Source: Dendrophyllia cribrosa
Taxonomy: Eukaryota; Cnidaria; Anthozoa; Scleractinia; Dendrophylliidae
Assembly (NCBI GenBank): GCA_024195265.1
Contig: JAJLRJ010000004.1
Location: 44,097,568 to 44,161,567 of the forward strand
Length of the DNA: 64,000 nucleotides
Direction of reading: 5' to 3'
The notes under the pieces are model-generated. The model saw nothing but the letters and a program-made list of their open reading frames with translations, did no database searches and was not told the origin of the DNA. Shown here one piece after another: positions 42,789 through 53,905 of this stretch; the first letter of the stretch is position 1, and each line of letters begins with the position of its first letter. Position numbers and translations under genes: made by a program.

Positions 42789-43638
42789 TACTGTAATAAA
42801 TAAGTATAACAAAGTTTTTCCATGTAGAACTGACTCCTGTCTCTCTTGGGTGACTGAGATAGTGGGAATCTACAGGCTATGAAACAAAAGAACTTGTACA
42901 GGTTCTGTCCTGGTGTACTGCTTATGACAAGGGATTGCATGCCTACCAACTGTCCCACATTATCAGGGATAGGGACTGTATCTACCAGCCTTCCTGGACA
43001 GGGCAGCAAATTTCCCACACATAAATAAATTTGGGATACTGGGATAACATATTACGTATTTTTTTTTTTAATGAATGGAATGAATTTCAATCCTCCGGGG
43101 GGTGGGGGATGGGGAGGGGATCTCTAGAGGTTGGCATTTCTGGATTTAACATTGTATTAGTTTTGTTTTTATCAGGTATTCATACAGTCTTTCGTTAGCC
43201 TTTTTGTTTTTATCACTGCGTAGCAGTACACAAGAACAGAACCCATGTATTAAACGTAATTTATTGAGATTTAATTAATAATCAGACCATCATGGTGCAT
43301 GTCCAAAGCCGATATAAACATTTTAGAAAATTGTGCAGCGATGAATGCGCTTTAAAACAATCCCAGCTGTTCGCTTACCTTTACAAGGCGCAGATATTCA
43401 ATTTCCTGTCCTTAAGCCATCTGCAGTCGGGTGGAAGTCAAGATACGTGTGTTGCTGGGCCGGGGTCATGCATGTGTTATCTGATGTTTTCTGGAGTGTT
43501 GAAGCCTTGGCCACCAAGCCTTTTGAAGGTTATACTTCAATAAGTGCTACATGAAGTGAATATTGCTGGCGCTTCACAAACAACGTTCTCAGTCCGTATG
43601 TAGTGCAAAATTTGACATAAACTTTGATCAATTTGACA
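42789..43638. promoter_or_regulatory. Probable bidirectional promoter, PEX7 / HTATSF1
   Basis: 850 bases separate the divergent start codons of PEX7 (42788) and HTATSF1 (43639). Both 5' untranslated regions and start sites must lie here. There is a T/A tract near 43060 and a G-rich block at 43096-43120 but no clear TATA box. Function is inferred from layout. Confidence 0.5.
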
Positions 43639-46600
43639 ATGAGTAGTTCAGATCCCAAGGATTTTCTAGAAGAACTCAAAGAACAGGCTAAAAGCGTGGA
43701 ATCTCGTGGCGAAGATAAAGAACTTACATATGTGGACCCCTCAGATGGTACAGTGTATGAATGGGATGCAGAGAAAAGAGGATGGTTTCCCAAGGTATTA
43801 AGCTTATATGAAAAGGAAAATTTGATAAACTTTTTCTTCTGCGGAAGCAGTGAAATTCATCAGCTTATTCCGGTTATACACTGTACTTCCCGATAGTGGT
43901 TTCAAACCATTTGCATGCCTCGAAACAGCTTTGCTGTCATTCAAAAACAAAATTAATAAAAATGTCTAAAAATGGACATACATGTATCAAGACATCTCTG
44001 TGAAGACATCTCAAGCTGTCACCATTAATAATAAGTATTTAAAATCCAACCAGGTTTGGGAAAATACTGATAATAATTCAAGCATGGTGATACAGTAAGC
44101 TAAGGGTGCATTAGATTGGGAAATCCGTTTTTGGATTTCCAAATAAAACGCAAAATCTCAAAACAGATTTCGATGCAAAATCCTTTTCTGCGTTGGATTT
44201 CCATTAACAATGGAAAATCCGAAATCAGGATATAGATTTTGTAATCCGGATTTCAAAATCCGAAAATGGATTTCCCAATCAAATGCACCCTAAATTGCCC
44301 AACTTTTCTGTCCACCTTTAAACAAGGCATGGCAATGTCAATCAATCTGATTGTTATTTTTTTGTACATGTGCATTATTTGCAAACATGCTACATTGGAA
44401 TGAAGCATATATTTTTAACTTGGCATCTGTAATCAACATCTCAACAGGTCGATGAAGACTTTATTGCGGCATATCAAATGAACTATGGTTTTACATCAGA
44501 TGCTGAACAAGCTGATATAGCAAATAATTCAGCTCCAGTTGCTATCCCAGACACAACACAAATAACAAATAACCAGGTATGAATTGGTAATGGAAGGGTG
44601 GACAGGGGCGTAGCTACCTGTACGCACGTACGCACGTGCGTACCTGAAAAAGTGGGAAAAAAAAGAAAGATTTGGGACTTGAGGGTGGGGGGAGGAGGTA
44701 GGGGGGAGTGTTTGAAAACAGTGACCGTGCGTACCTCTGAAAAATTCCTGGCTACGCCCCTGGTGAACAATAATTATTTAATAGCATCATAGTAAATTAT
44801 AGAGGGGGGTGAATAGGGGTATGCAAATTCACCGATCCAAGCTATTTTTTGGCCCGATCCATTGATCCAGCGTTATTTTCGTTCAAATCCAGATCCGCAT
44901 TACTTGAAACGTTTCTGCAGTATAAATATACTGCACACAGGTATATAATTATATATTGTTTTGTTTTCTTGTGCAGTATTTAGATTTTACTCAAAGTTTT
45001 CTGCCTGTGCTGGTAAAACTGAAAAAAGTAGTTGACAAAACACCAACATACCGTCCAAGGCCGACCAAAAAATTAATGATCAGATCCACAATCCGAACTT
45101 CTAGGTCTTAGACAAAGTCCGGAATCTGGGCTAAAATTTTCGGCTGATCCGCAATCCACAGTAATTTTCAAATCCACAAATCCACTTAATTTATTGCTAA
45201 AATCCACAATCCGTGCGCTTTTCAAGGCCAAATCCGCCAATCCGCGAACCCATTCACCCCCCTCATTATACCTCAATACTGTGGAAAGTTGTATAACTTT
45301 TTAAAATTAATGCTAGCCAATGTAAGAAGTAGATTATTTTTTTTTTAATATAAGGCAATTAGTACTAACAATGGAGTGAAGCTACAGAACAATTAATCAG
45401 TCAATTAAACGTTGTCTGGTTATTATTTAAATTTGTTTGCCTCCCTTGCATTAGAGCAATAAACAAGAAGAAGAACCCACCACTGACATGAAGAAGAAGA
45501 AACGAAAAGCAGATGAAGGTAGGGAGCAATTACGGAGTGCAGGGCCATTTTGGTCCATTTCATTTACATGTGTCGGAACTCTTTGTAGAACGAGGTATAA
45601 CACAAAAGGCACTTTTGTGATTCAGTGAGATGCAAAAAAGTGGCCCTGTATTCTATAGTTTAGCCAGGTAACATAATTATGTAATTCTCAATCATTTGTC
45701 AAATGAAAACAAATAATTCGGCACAATTCGGCACTTTTGTTGTCCATTGCAATATTGTGTTTACCTCATGTTTACATGTTTTGTTCCTCATATAGTTCTT
45801 TCTCCTTCATTGTTTTTAGGCTGGTTTGAAGTTGAAGGAAACAAAAACCCTAATGTCTATGTTTCTGGTAAGTTATTTTCCCATAACAATATGGGTATTT
45901 TAAAAGCCTAGCTACATTTTCCACAAATTACTCAAAATATGGGCTGTTGTAAGGACACTTAGATGGCCTTTTGGCTTAAGATATTGCAAACATATACTGT
46001 TACAAGATACTTTGTATATTAACCCTTTAAGCCCTAAGAGTGATCAGCATCAAATTTCTCCTTGTAATATTAATGCCTTATCAATCAAAAAGCTCATGAG
46101 AATTAAGGACATGATCACACAGGATGAATTCTCTTGATATCCAAACAATTTCTCCCCACTACTTCTATAGGAAATGTATAGGACTAGAAATGAGAATTTA
46201 AATTTTGGTGTTAGGACTTAAAGGGTTAAAAAACAGATAGGGATGTATTTTTTTTGTGATTACAGGATTGCCACTGGATACCACAGAGGAAGAATTTATA
46301 GAGATGATGAGCAAATATGGCATTATTATGCAAGACCCTGATACAAGTAAGTGCACCTTATAAAAGATACATTTATTTGTCACAGTTACAGGTATGTAAC
46401 TCTTTACATGTATATACAGGTAGAAATGTTAGAGACACATTATATACACACATACAACTCTAGTACTGGAATGGTCAAATTTTATTTAAATATATAATTA
46501 CTCAGTCTTTTATACACATATATTATTATAGGAAGTGATGAGAATTTTTTTTTATTAGCAGCATGCTTATATAACTGAATTCTGCCATCATGCCCTTGAT

Positions 46601-49600
46601 TTTTCTCTAGGAAACAACAGCAATATGATACATTGTAACAATATTGTAATTAAAAATGGATACCAATAGCTCTTATTTTGCATAGTTTCATTTTTTTTCT
46701 CATGATAAATTATTAAGAATTCTATATATTAGCTAGCTATTTATTGAAATTTTTCTGACCAGGTTAACACTGTACTGAGAAGTAATAATATTTAAACTAT
46801 CAAATTATGTAAATTTGGTTAATTTCCTTGTTTTAGATATGCCAAAAATAAAGCTTTATCGAGATTCTAATGGAGAGCTGAAAGGTGATGGAAGATGCTG
46901 TTATCTGAAGGTAATTTACATTATGCAGTAGATGTAACTTACTTCATGCTGTGGAAATCTTAAGTTAGTAATTCAGTCCTATACGCGCTTGCCAGCAACA
47001 AATTCAAAGAGCCAGCAACAAATTCAAAGAGCTACGATGGTTTATAGGTCTCTACACGGGTTGGCTCCAAACTATCTAAGTTCTAAATTTGAGAAGCGAG
47101 AAATTAGTTACAACCTAAGGGACTCTGAGGATAAACTTAATGTTCCATTGCCGCGCACAAACTATTATAAAAATAGTTTCAGTTATAGTGGCGCCATGCT
47201 CTGGAACAGCCTTTCTCATAATGTAAGGAAAGCTGAGTCCCTTGGGCAATTTAAACGACTTCTCAAAGAGGAACTATAAGGCACAGCATTCGTGGAAAGC
47301 AGCTTTTTATTATTTATTAAATTCTTCATATATAGATATTTTTTAATATTAGTTTATTGCTTTGTGTTAGTATTATAATGATTTTTAGCTGACGAATTTT
47401 TACCGTGTTTAAATAAAGATTATCTATCTATCTATCTATCTATTCAGTTAATTCTGAACAACCCCGGACCCCCGGGGGGGGGGGGGGGGGGGGGGGAGGG
47501 GTACTCCCCCAAAATACCTACAGTGTATGCAGGTATGTACCGCCCAACGGGGTCATGATTTTGGGACTCCTGATCTAGAACGGGGTATCCATTTTAGAGA
47601 CATTTCCTAGAACGGGGTATAATATTTCGAACGCACAAACGAACGGGGTATTAAAAATTGACCTATTTCTAGAACGGGGTATCATTTTGAGTGCAAATTC
47701 TTTCTATGGAGACCAGGGCAGCACATACCCACCCAAAATATACCCAAGTACCCCCCCGACCCTGAAAAGTCATGTAGGATGTTCTTGGCCAGATTCATTC
47801 AATTGCTTTTCTGGCTGCACAAGTTCTCATACATGATTCACTTTGTGTTATCTGACACAGGACACACTCAGTATGTCCTTTTCTAAGCAGTAAAGAGTTT
47901 AAGAGTTATAAAGTTTACTGATTAAATGTGTTAATTATTTAGAGAGTGCATTTTAATTCTTTCTGGATTTTTTTTCAGCGTGAAAGTGTTGGTCTAGCTA
48001 TCAAACTTTTAGATGAGTCTGAATACAAAGGTCATGTGATACATGTTGAACAGGTAAAGTTTCGCATGGTTTGTTCTGCCAAATTCAGATGATTTTTCAG
48101 CCACTGAATTGAGCAACAAGCCAGGAGATTCCATAGTAATTGATGTAGTGCTACATCGTTGACTCTGGTGTTTACAGATAATTTGAACCATTCAGTTGCG
48201 CCATCCAAAGGTAGCTGTATCAAATTTCCCAGATTGACAGGTCTTGCAGTGACGAGTATTTTTCAGAGCTATGAATTACATTCTTTAATTAATTGCCTCA
48301 TTTTGTGTGCATGAAAATGTAAAATGCCATTTTTTTCTCATTGTAATACATTATCTGACGAATTGTGTTGTTCAAATATCCAAAATAGCCTGCATAGCGG
48401 TCCTTTCCTTTCTGAGAGCACAGAAGCTGCTCTGATCAATGGGCCTTTATCACGCCCTGCCATTTTATATAAAAACAAAAGATTTACCCCCCAAGCCTCG
48501 CAGTGAAAAAGTTGAGAACGAGGTTTAGCAGGGAAAAATAAAGCATTTTATTCTCCTGGGAATCAACATGGCCGCCGTGTGATAAAGACCCATCTCTGAT
48601 TTTACTTTGCCTTATGCATGAAATTAGAATTCATTTTCATTTTGTTACTAACTGTAATAGGCCCTTTGCATAACATCACAAATATGTCAAAACAACGAGT
48701 GACTGGATGGCATGGAGAACAGTGGGATTTCGAAAACAATGAATAGACAATGGAACATTCCGATCACTGAACCGTGACTGGATGACACTATTGTTATGCA
48801 AGTCATGTTATCACGTTATGCAAAGGGCCTATTTTGCAGCTGTGCCGTGTTTTATTTTCTCTGAATTGTGATCTGCAATTCTTCCACTTACTACTCTACC
48901 CACTTATGATGAAAACGACAAAACATGATTTGCAACTTTAATAACTAAAGGTATTTTGTGATAGCAAACATATCTCCTTTTTTTCAGGCTGAATTCCATC
49001 TTAAAGGACAATATAATCCAGCCCTAAAGAAAAAGAAAAAGAATAAAAAGAAGAAGGCAGGAAAAGGACAGGAAAAGTATGTTTCATTGAATAACAAGTT
49101 GGGTTGCTAGGCAACAGTTGTGAAATAAAATCTCATCTTGTAACAGGATGGTACACAGCAAAAGGGGTCAAATTCTCAGTATTTGATGGAAAAGTCCCTA
49201 ACGACAGGGACCGCGGAGGGGGAGGGGCTGGTAGGGCCGCGGCCCCACCACTTTTTTGCGCCCCCGCCCCCCGCCCCCCGCCCCCACTATGATTTTATTC
49301 CTTTTTTTGATTTTCAATATGAAAAAATTATTTTCAATTGTCAGCCCTCCCACTTTTCACCTTGCTCCGCGGTCCCTGAAAGATAAGAAACAAAACTGGA
49401 TAAGTTTTCAAAATCCTAACCATAACAACAGGCAAACTGAAATTAATGTTACATGATACTATGGTTTAGAATCTAAAGACAAGTATTGACTGAATAGTGT
49501 ACACTGTAGAAACATTTCTTGTGTAGAAAATCCTAACCTTTTTGGGGGTTAATTTATTACAATGTTATTAAGTGTCAGTGAATGTTGTGAGTTCTAATTT

Positions 49601-52600
49601 ACATATTTGTGGATTCAGAAAACTGCAAATTGATTAAAAGTGGTATCATAAATTGTAAATATTTTTTCAGGTTACTAGACTGGGTGGACAGAGATTCAAG
49701 GGAAAAGAAGGAAAGGATCATTGTCTTTAAAAATGTGTTCGATGCTGATAATTTTGAGGTTTGTGACATTGTCCAACATATTTATCAAATTTAATACCCC
49801 CCCCCCCCCCCCCCCCCCCCCCCTCCCCTCTCCTCTGCCCAACAGGCATCGGTCAGGCATTTCCACACATTCTTAACACACTGCAGATGCCATTATTTGA
49901 TAAGCTATGTATTAATGGCATTGCTAAACCTTTTTTGCAGAAAAATCCTGTTCTAATTACAGACTTTCGCAATGACATTAAAAAGGAATGTGAAAAGTTT
50001 GGAGAAGTCAGAAAAGTGATTGTTTTTGATGTAAGTATAATCATTTGTTTGTTTAAACCTTTGTCGTGGTCAAGCTTATGATGAAAATCGCAGGTGTAAA
50101 CTGGTGGCGATTTCAGTGTGATTACCTTCTTGGCTTCATGTTTACATCCCAACGCCACAAGAGGATGGCATTTTAGTTTTTTTGTCACAAGGCGACTTTT
50201 ATTTGAGAAAATTTGCATTGACTTTCCTGCTTCTGTGGAACTCGTGCTGAAAAGCTGTTGCACATTCTCCGGTATCCCACAGGTTATTTTCAACGGTAGT
50301 TTCTCGGCGTCATAGATTGAATAAATTGAACTGCCACCTTCGTATCTTCCTCATCTTCTTCTGCTCTGTAATCTTCGCAATTTTTCAGCAATTTTTCGGA
50401 AAATTTTCGCAAAGTGAAAAAAAAAAAACACGTTAAAATGACCTTCGGAGTCTTCGGACAATCATCGGGAGTTTTGGCAAATAGCATTGTAACATTATAC
50501 CCGAAGTTTCCGACAATTTTCCGAAAATATCTTTAATGGTACCAAAGCAAGAGAAAATAATTGGACTTATTTTTTCTTGGGCATTAACCAGTATGACCAG
50601 TATGTATGTTGTGGTTCAAATTTTTCCTTGGTTCAGGTTCATTATCAAAATCTGACACAAAGGAAAACAAAAATCCAACTGGTTCAAATATTTTCAAACC
50701 CAAGGAAAAAATTGAACCGCAACATGTATAACATAATGATATTCAGTTTAATGTTAAGCTCGTAAAACAGGGCTAAAAAAACTGACGTGTCTGGTTTTTT
50801 TTTTCAGCGCAACAAGGAAGGAATTTGTTCCGTGGCATTTTCCACATTTGAAGCAGCGAATGCATGTTTACCTGTGAGTGTGTTTTGGTTTCCATTGCAT
50901 TGTTTAAGTCAAATACATTGACTATGCCATAAGATAACACCTGTGTCGCTCAACATGAAGTAAACTCATTGTAAACTGTATTTTAATATTCCCGAAATCT
51001 GGATGTAAAGATTGCTAGAAAACTGACGAAGATATGACATTTTGAAACTGAGTATTTTTACAAAGAAATGTATGGTGGACGGGCATACAGTGGCTGTAGA
51101 TTGCCCGTCCAGCCTCGTTTTCGTGTTTTTTCCCATACAGTCGAACCTCTCTATTACGGACAGTTTCCTATGTCCCGACAAAATTCTCACATATTTTCTT
51201 TAAAAAAGACCTCTATAATACAGACCCTCTCTAATACGGACAACGGACACTAAATCTCGGCCCCAGAGAGCAAATTCATATAAACTTAACCTCTTTATTA
51301 CGGACACTCCGGTGATCAGGTGATGATAGTTTGAGTAATACAATTTCCTTTTTGTGGTTACAAACATACATCGAAAAACGTTTTCAGAATTGTACTTTAT
51401 AGTACTTTTTCACATGCAGCATTGCGTTGTAGTTCGTTTCGTTTTAAAACAGTGATTCGTATACCTTATATAGCTGAGAATTTTACAATGTAGTACATTA
51501 CTGATAGACAGTGTCTCAATGCTGTATATTAATCAATTTAATGTGGCTAAATGCAATTTAGGCAAAGTTAAACTCGAGTCTATGCAGTCAGCGGTTTGCT
51601 TCGTGACAGTACATGTCCTGCGCGGCGTTTGCTGACCTTTGCGGATCACATACAAGCGTTTGCGATCTTTACGGATCCTTGACAAGTCTTAGCGATCTTT
51701 GCAGATCTTTGCTCCTGTTAGAACCATTGCCTTGCTGTTAAGACTCATCGCGGAGTCTTGCCCCGGCCCTTCCACCCATTGTCAGCCGGTGGACTTGGGT
51801 AAGTATCAGGTTAGGTAAGTTTCCACTGATTTATCAGTGTGACGGTGCCCTGGTGGGGCTGCATGTAGGGGTGGTTCCCGCTCTCGGGGTTGCCATGGAT
51901 ACCTCCCTGCTTGCCTTGGAATCGCATAAGACCCCCCACCAGCTTTCTAGGCACCAGCTCCCAAGCTCATCTATTGATGATGAGTTTAAGATGCAGTTAA
52001 TAGACGAGTGTGGGCCTGTTTTAAGTTACTGAACCAAAACTGTCAGTGGAGCCTTAAAAGTGACGTCATCGTGGTGACCTCCATAATACGGACACCTCTC
52101 TAATACGGACACTTTGCTCTGTCCCTTCGGTGTCCGTATTAGAGAGGTTCAACTGTACTTTTATTTGTAAAAATTAGGCCAGAGTACTAAGTTTCAAAAG
52201 CTCATATCTCCGTCAGTATACGAGCAATCTTTACGAAACTTTAACAGTTTTACTAATATTGATGTGCTGATTTTGAATGCTCTACCAGAACCGTATTAAA
52301 GTCCTAAAACTTCAATGTCTTCAAACGTACTATTAACGAAAACGAGAAAGCAAGGGCTGACAACTGCGTAGAAAAAGTAACGCAACAATGGCATGATTGA
52401 GACCAAACCGAAAGTTTAAATGCAACTGTGGATAGCTTTTTCGGCCAACGGCGAAATAGCTATCCACAGTTGCATTTAAACTTTCGGTTTGGTCTCAATC
52501 ATGCCATTGTTGCGTTACTTTTTCTACGCAGTTGTCAGCCCTTAGTACTATTAACACCTCAATAATCAACATTTGAATGGTGTATAAATATGATTCTTGC

Positions 52601-53162
52601 AATTCATACTTTTTAACTTACCTAGGAGGTAACATCGTGACCGACGGTTAACACGCGTTCTCGCGTGTTTTGCTCGCTCGGCTTTTCCTTAGACAAACGA
52701 GCCCCAGGTTGTCACCAGGTTGTTCTGCGAATCAACATGAGCGAAATAGACACCAAAATTCACAAGCTTGAACAATATAACTGTTAACAAAGTGTATTTT
52801 CAGGTAATGAATGGCCGGTGGTTTGCCGGTCGGAGAATATCAGCTGAACGGTGGGACGGAGTAACCAATTACAAAGTAGAAGAAACAGAGAAAGAACGAG
52901 AAAAGCGGTTAGGGGAGTGGGAAAAGTATTTGACTGGTGAACTTGACGAACCCACGCCCTCTAAAAGCAAGGTAAACATGGGAGTAACGGCTTGTCTTTG
53001 AATTTTATACGTGAGCTTTGAGGTTCCCCGAACTGACTCCAGTTTCAATTTTAGTCTGAGTCGGAAAAACACACAACCGGGCCCAAAAAGCTCACAACGA
53101 GTGAGAACAACGAGAAAGCTCACAACGGTGTTAAGCACGGGAAAACTCACAAACAGTGCTAG
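43639..53162 (+). CDS. HTATSF1: HTATSF1 (Tat-SF1), U2 snRNP-associated RRM/UHM protein, 13 exons
   Basis: Exons are 43639-43794, 44448-44576, 45455-45518, 45820-45867, 46266-46346, 46837-46910, 47979-48053, 48988-49076, 49671-49758, 49941-50030, 50808-50873, 52804-52971 and 53055-53162, all GT-AG and in phase, about 411 residues. Tat-SF1 binds SF3B1 through its UHM and acts in U2 snRNP assembly and transcription elongation. Residues 1-65 match the family start (TYVDPSDGTVYEWD, GWFPKVDEDFIAAYQMNYGF). RRM1 is about 127-208 (NPNVYVSGLPLDTTEEEF). A Lys-rich linker follows. RRM2/UHM is about 254-340, with the ligand-binding RWF at 325-327 and then ERWDGVTNY. The acidic tail of vertebrate proteins is missing; exon 13 adds 35 residues from minisatellite DNA. 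ATG 43639 is the first in frame. Confidence 0.94.
44104..44290. mobile_element. Harbinger-type MITE with TAA duplication
   Basis: Ends GGGTGCATTAGATTGGGAAA and TTTCCCAATCAAATGCACCC are inverted repeats. TAA flanks both sides (44101-44103 and 44291-44293), the 3-bp target typical of PIF/Harbinger. The interior has repeated GGATTTC / GAAATCC motifs. In HTATSF1 intron 1. Confidence 0.8.
44603..44762. mobile_element. hAT-like MITE with CAGGGGCGTAGC ends
   Basis: CAGGGGCGTAGCTACC at the left and GGCTACGCCCCTG at the right are inverted. CAGGGGCG ends are common among hAT elements; a clean 8-bp duplication is not visible. In HTATSF1 intron 2. Confidence 0.65.
44802..45264. mobile_element. MITE with GAGGGGGGTGAATAGGGG ends
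   Basis: Ends GAGGGGGGTGAATAGGGG and ACCCATTCACCCCCCTC are inverted, and ATTATA flanks both sides (44796-44801 and 45265-45270). The interior repeats AATCCACAATCC-type motifs. In HTATSF1 intron 2, right after the previous MITE. Confidence 0.75.
46983..47447 (+). pseudogene. LINE 3' end: reverse transcriptase C-terminus and ATCT tail
   Basis: The open frame to 47279 reads MVYRSLHGLAPNYLSSKF, LRDSEDKLNVPLPRTNYY, then GAMLWNSLSHNVRKAESL and FKRLLKEEL. This is the conserved C-terminus of LINE reverse transcriptases in animals (CR1/L2/jockey-like). A 3' untranslated stretch follows with AAATAAAG and at least five ATCT units (47425-47447). The element is 5' truncated and sits in HTATSF1 intron 6, same orientation as the gene. 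Confidence 0.85.
47470..47765. repeat. Dispersed repeat with GAACGGGGTAT motifs
   Basis: After a 23-base G run (47474-47496) and AGGGGTACTCCC come four to five spaced GAACGGGGTAT motifs. It ends with ACCCAAGTACCCCCC, an inverted partner of the start. Related in style to 1842-2240 and 2490-2850. Confidence 0.6.
48440..48592. mobile_element. Short inverted-repeat element, TGGGCCTTTATCACG
   Basis: TGGGCCTTTATCACGCC and GTGTGATAAAGACCCA are inverted ends about 150 bp apart in HTATSF1 intron 7. The right end includes ATGGCCGCC. Superfamily not determined. Confidence 0.5.
48660..48829. mobile_element. 170-bp MITE with perfect inverted ends and TA flanks
   Basis: GGCCCTTTGCATAAC and GTTATGCAAAGGGCC are perfect inverted repeats, with TA immediately outside each end (48658-48659 and 48830-48831). 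This fits a Tc1/mariner-type MITE. In HTATSF1 intron 7. Confidence 0.8.
49797..49823 (+). repeat. 27-base C homopolymer
   Basis: C run in HTATSF1 intron 9, about 40 bases after the exon 9 donor. Confidence 0.95.
51138..52155. mobile_element. 1-kb Tigger/pogo-like non-autonomous element
   Basis: Begins CAGTCGAACCTCTCTATTAC and ends GTATTAGAGAGGTTCAACTG, inverted repeats typical of Tigger/pogo elements (Tc1-mariner group). TA flanks each end (51136-51137 and 52156-52157). Several copies of CTCTCTAATACGGAC lie subterminally. No transposase is present. In HTATSF1 intron 11. Confidence 0.85.
52327..52555. repeat. Perfect 86-bp inverted repeat flanked by 11-bp direct repeats
   Basis: Arms 52352-52437 and 52458-52543 are exact complements around a 20-base loop. 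The left arm starts AAGGGCTGACAACTGCGTAG. GTACTATTAAC occurs on both sides (52327-52337 and 52545-52555), like a target-site duplication around a 207-bp insert. In HTATSF1 intron 11, 249 bases before exon 12. No mismatch in 86 pairs means a very young insertion or gene conversion between arms. Confidence 0.92.
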
Positions 53163-53535
53163 GGCGGGAATACTCACAACCAGAGCAAAGCGCGGGAAAA
53201 CTGACAAACAGTGCTTGGGCGGGAATACTCACAACCAGTGCAAAGCACGGAACATCTGACAAACAATGCTAGGGCGGGAATACTCACAATCAGTGCTGGG
53301 GCGGGAATACTGACAAACAGTGCTAAGGCAGGAATACTCACAACCAGTGCAAAGCGCGAGAAAACTGACATACAGTGCTAGGGCGGGAATTCTCACAATC
53401 AGTACTAGGGCGGGAATGCTGACAAACAGTGCTAAGGCGGGAATACTCACAACCAGTGCAAAGCGCGGAAAAACTGACAAACAGTGCTAGGGCGGGAATA
53501 CTCACAATCAGTGCAAAGCGCAGGAAAACGCGCAT
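53064..53535. repeat. Minisatellite, alternating 27/28-bp units, about 17 copies
   Basis: Two unit types alternate loosely: ACAAACAGTGCTAGGGCGGG with AATACTC, and ACAACCAGTGCAAAGCGCGG with GAAAACTG. The left edge is degenerate and forms the last coding exon of HTATSF1. Long minus-strand frames through it are repeat artefacts. Confidence 0.9.
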
Positions 53536-53634
53536 GTTTTCGTTTTTGGCTGATTTAATGAAATGTTTGCGGTGATTGGTTATTGCGTATCGCGATCAAG
53601 TGTTTAAATCACTTTGAGTGGTTCTCATTTGAGT

Positions 53635-53905
53635 ATCGTAATACCAAAACCAAAGTAATCACTTGGTCAATCACAACAGACGCAGACTATAACTCCAATA
53701 ACCAAGCAAATACATGTAGCCGTAGCCATGTGCGGGAAAACGCTTGCTAGCAGGTCATGATTGATTTTGGTTTTAGTTTTTGATTGGTTGAGAAAATGGC
53801 GAAAGTTGTTAATGAATCACAGAGTGTAACAAAGGAAACTCAAAGCAAGTGCAAATTACTTGCGACAATCAATTGAAAAGCGCTCTTTCGAGCCCTCAAA
53901 CACAA
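53635..53905 (+). repeat. Dispersed repeat of about 250 bp, copy B
   Basis: ACCAAAACCAAAGTAATCAC, GCAAATACATGT, GGTTGAGAAAATGGCG and CAATCAATTGAAAA occur in the same order as in the complement of 33040-33290. Confidence 0.6.

Noticed and set aside
53174..53535. Several minus-strand frames with repeated hydrophobic segments (FVSIPALAL)
   Set aside because: They read through the 27/28-bp minisatellite, which lacks stops in some frames; not membrane proteins.
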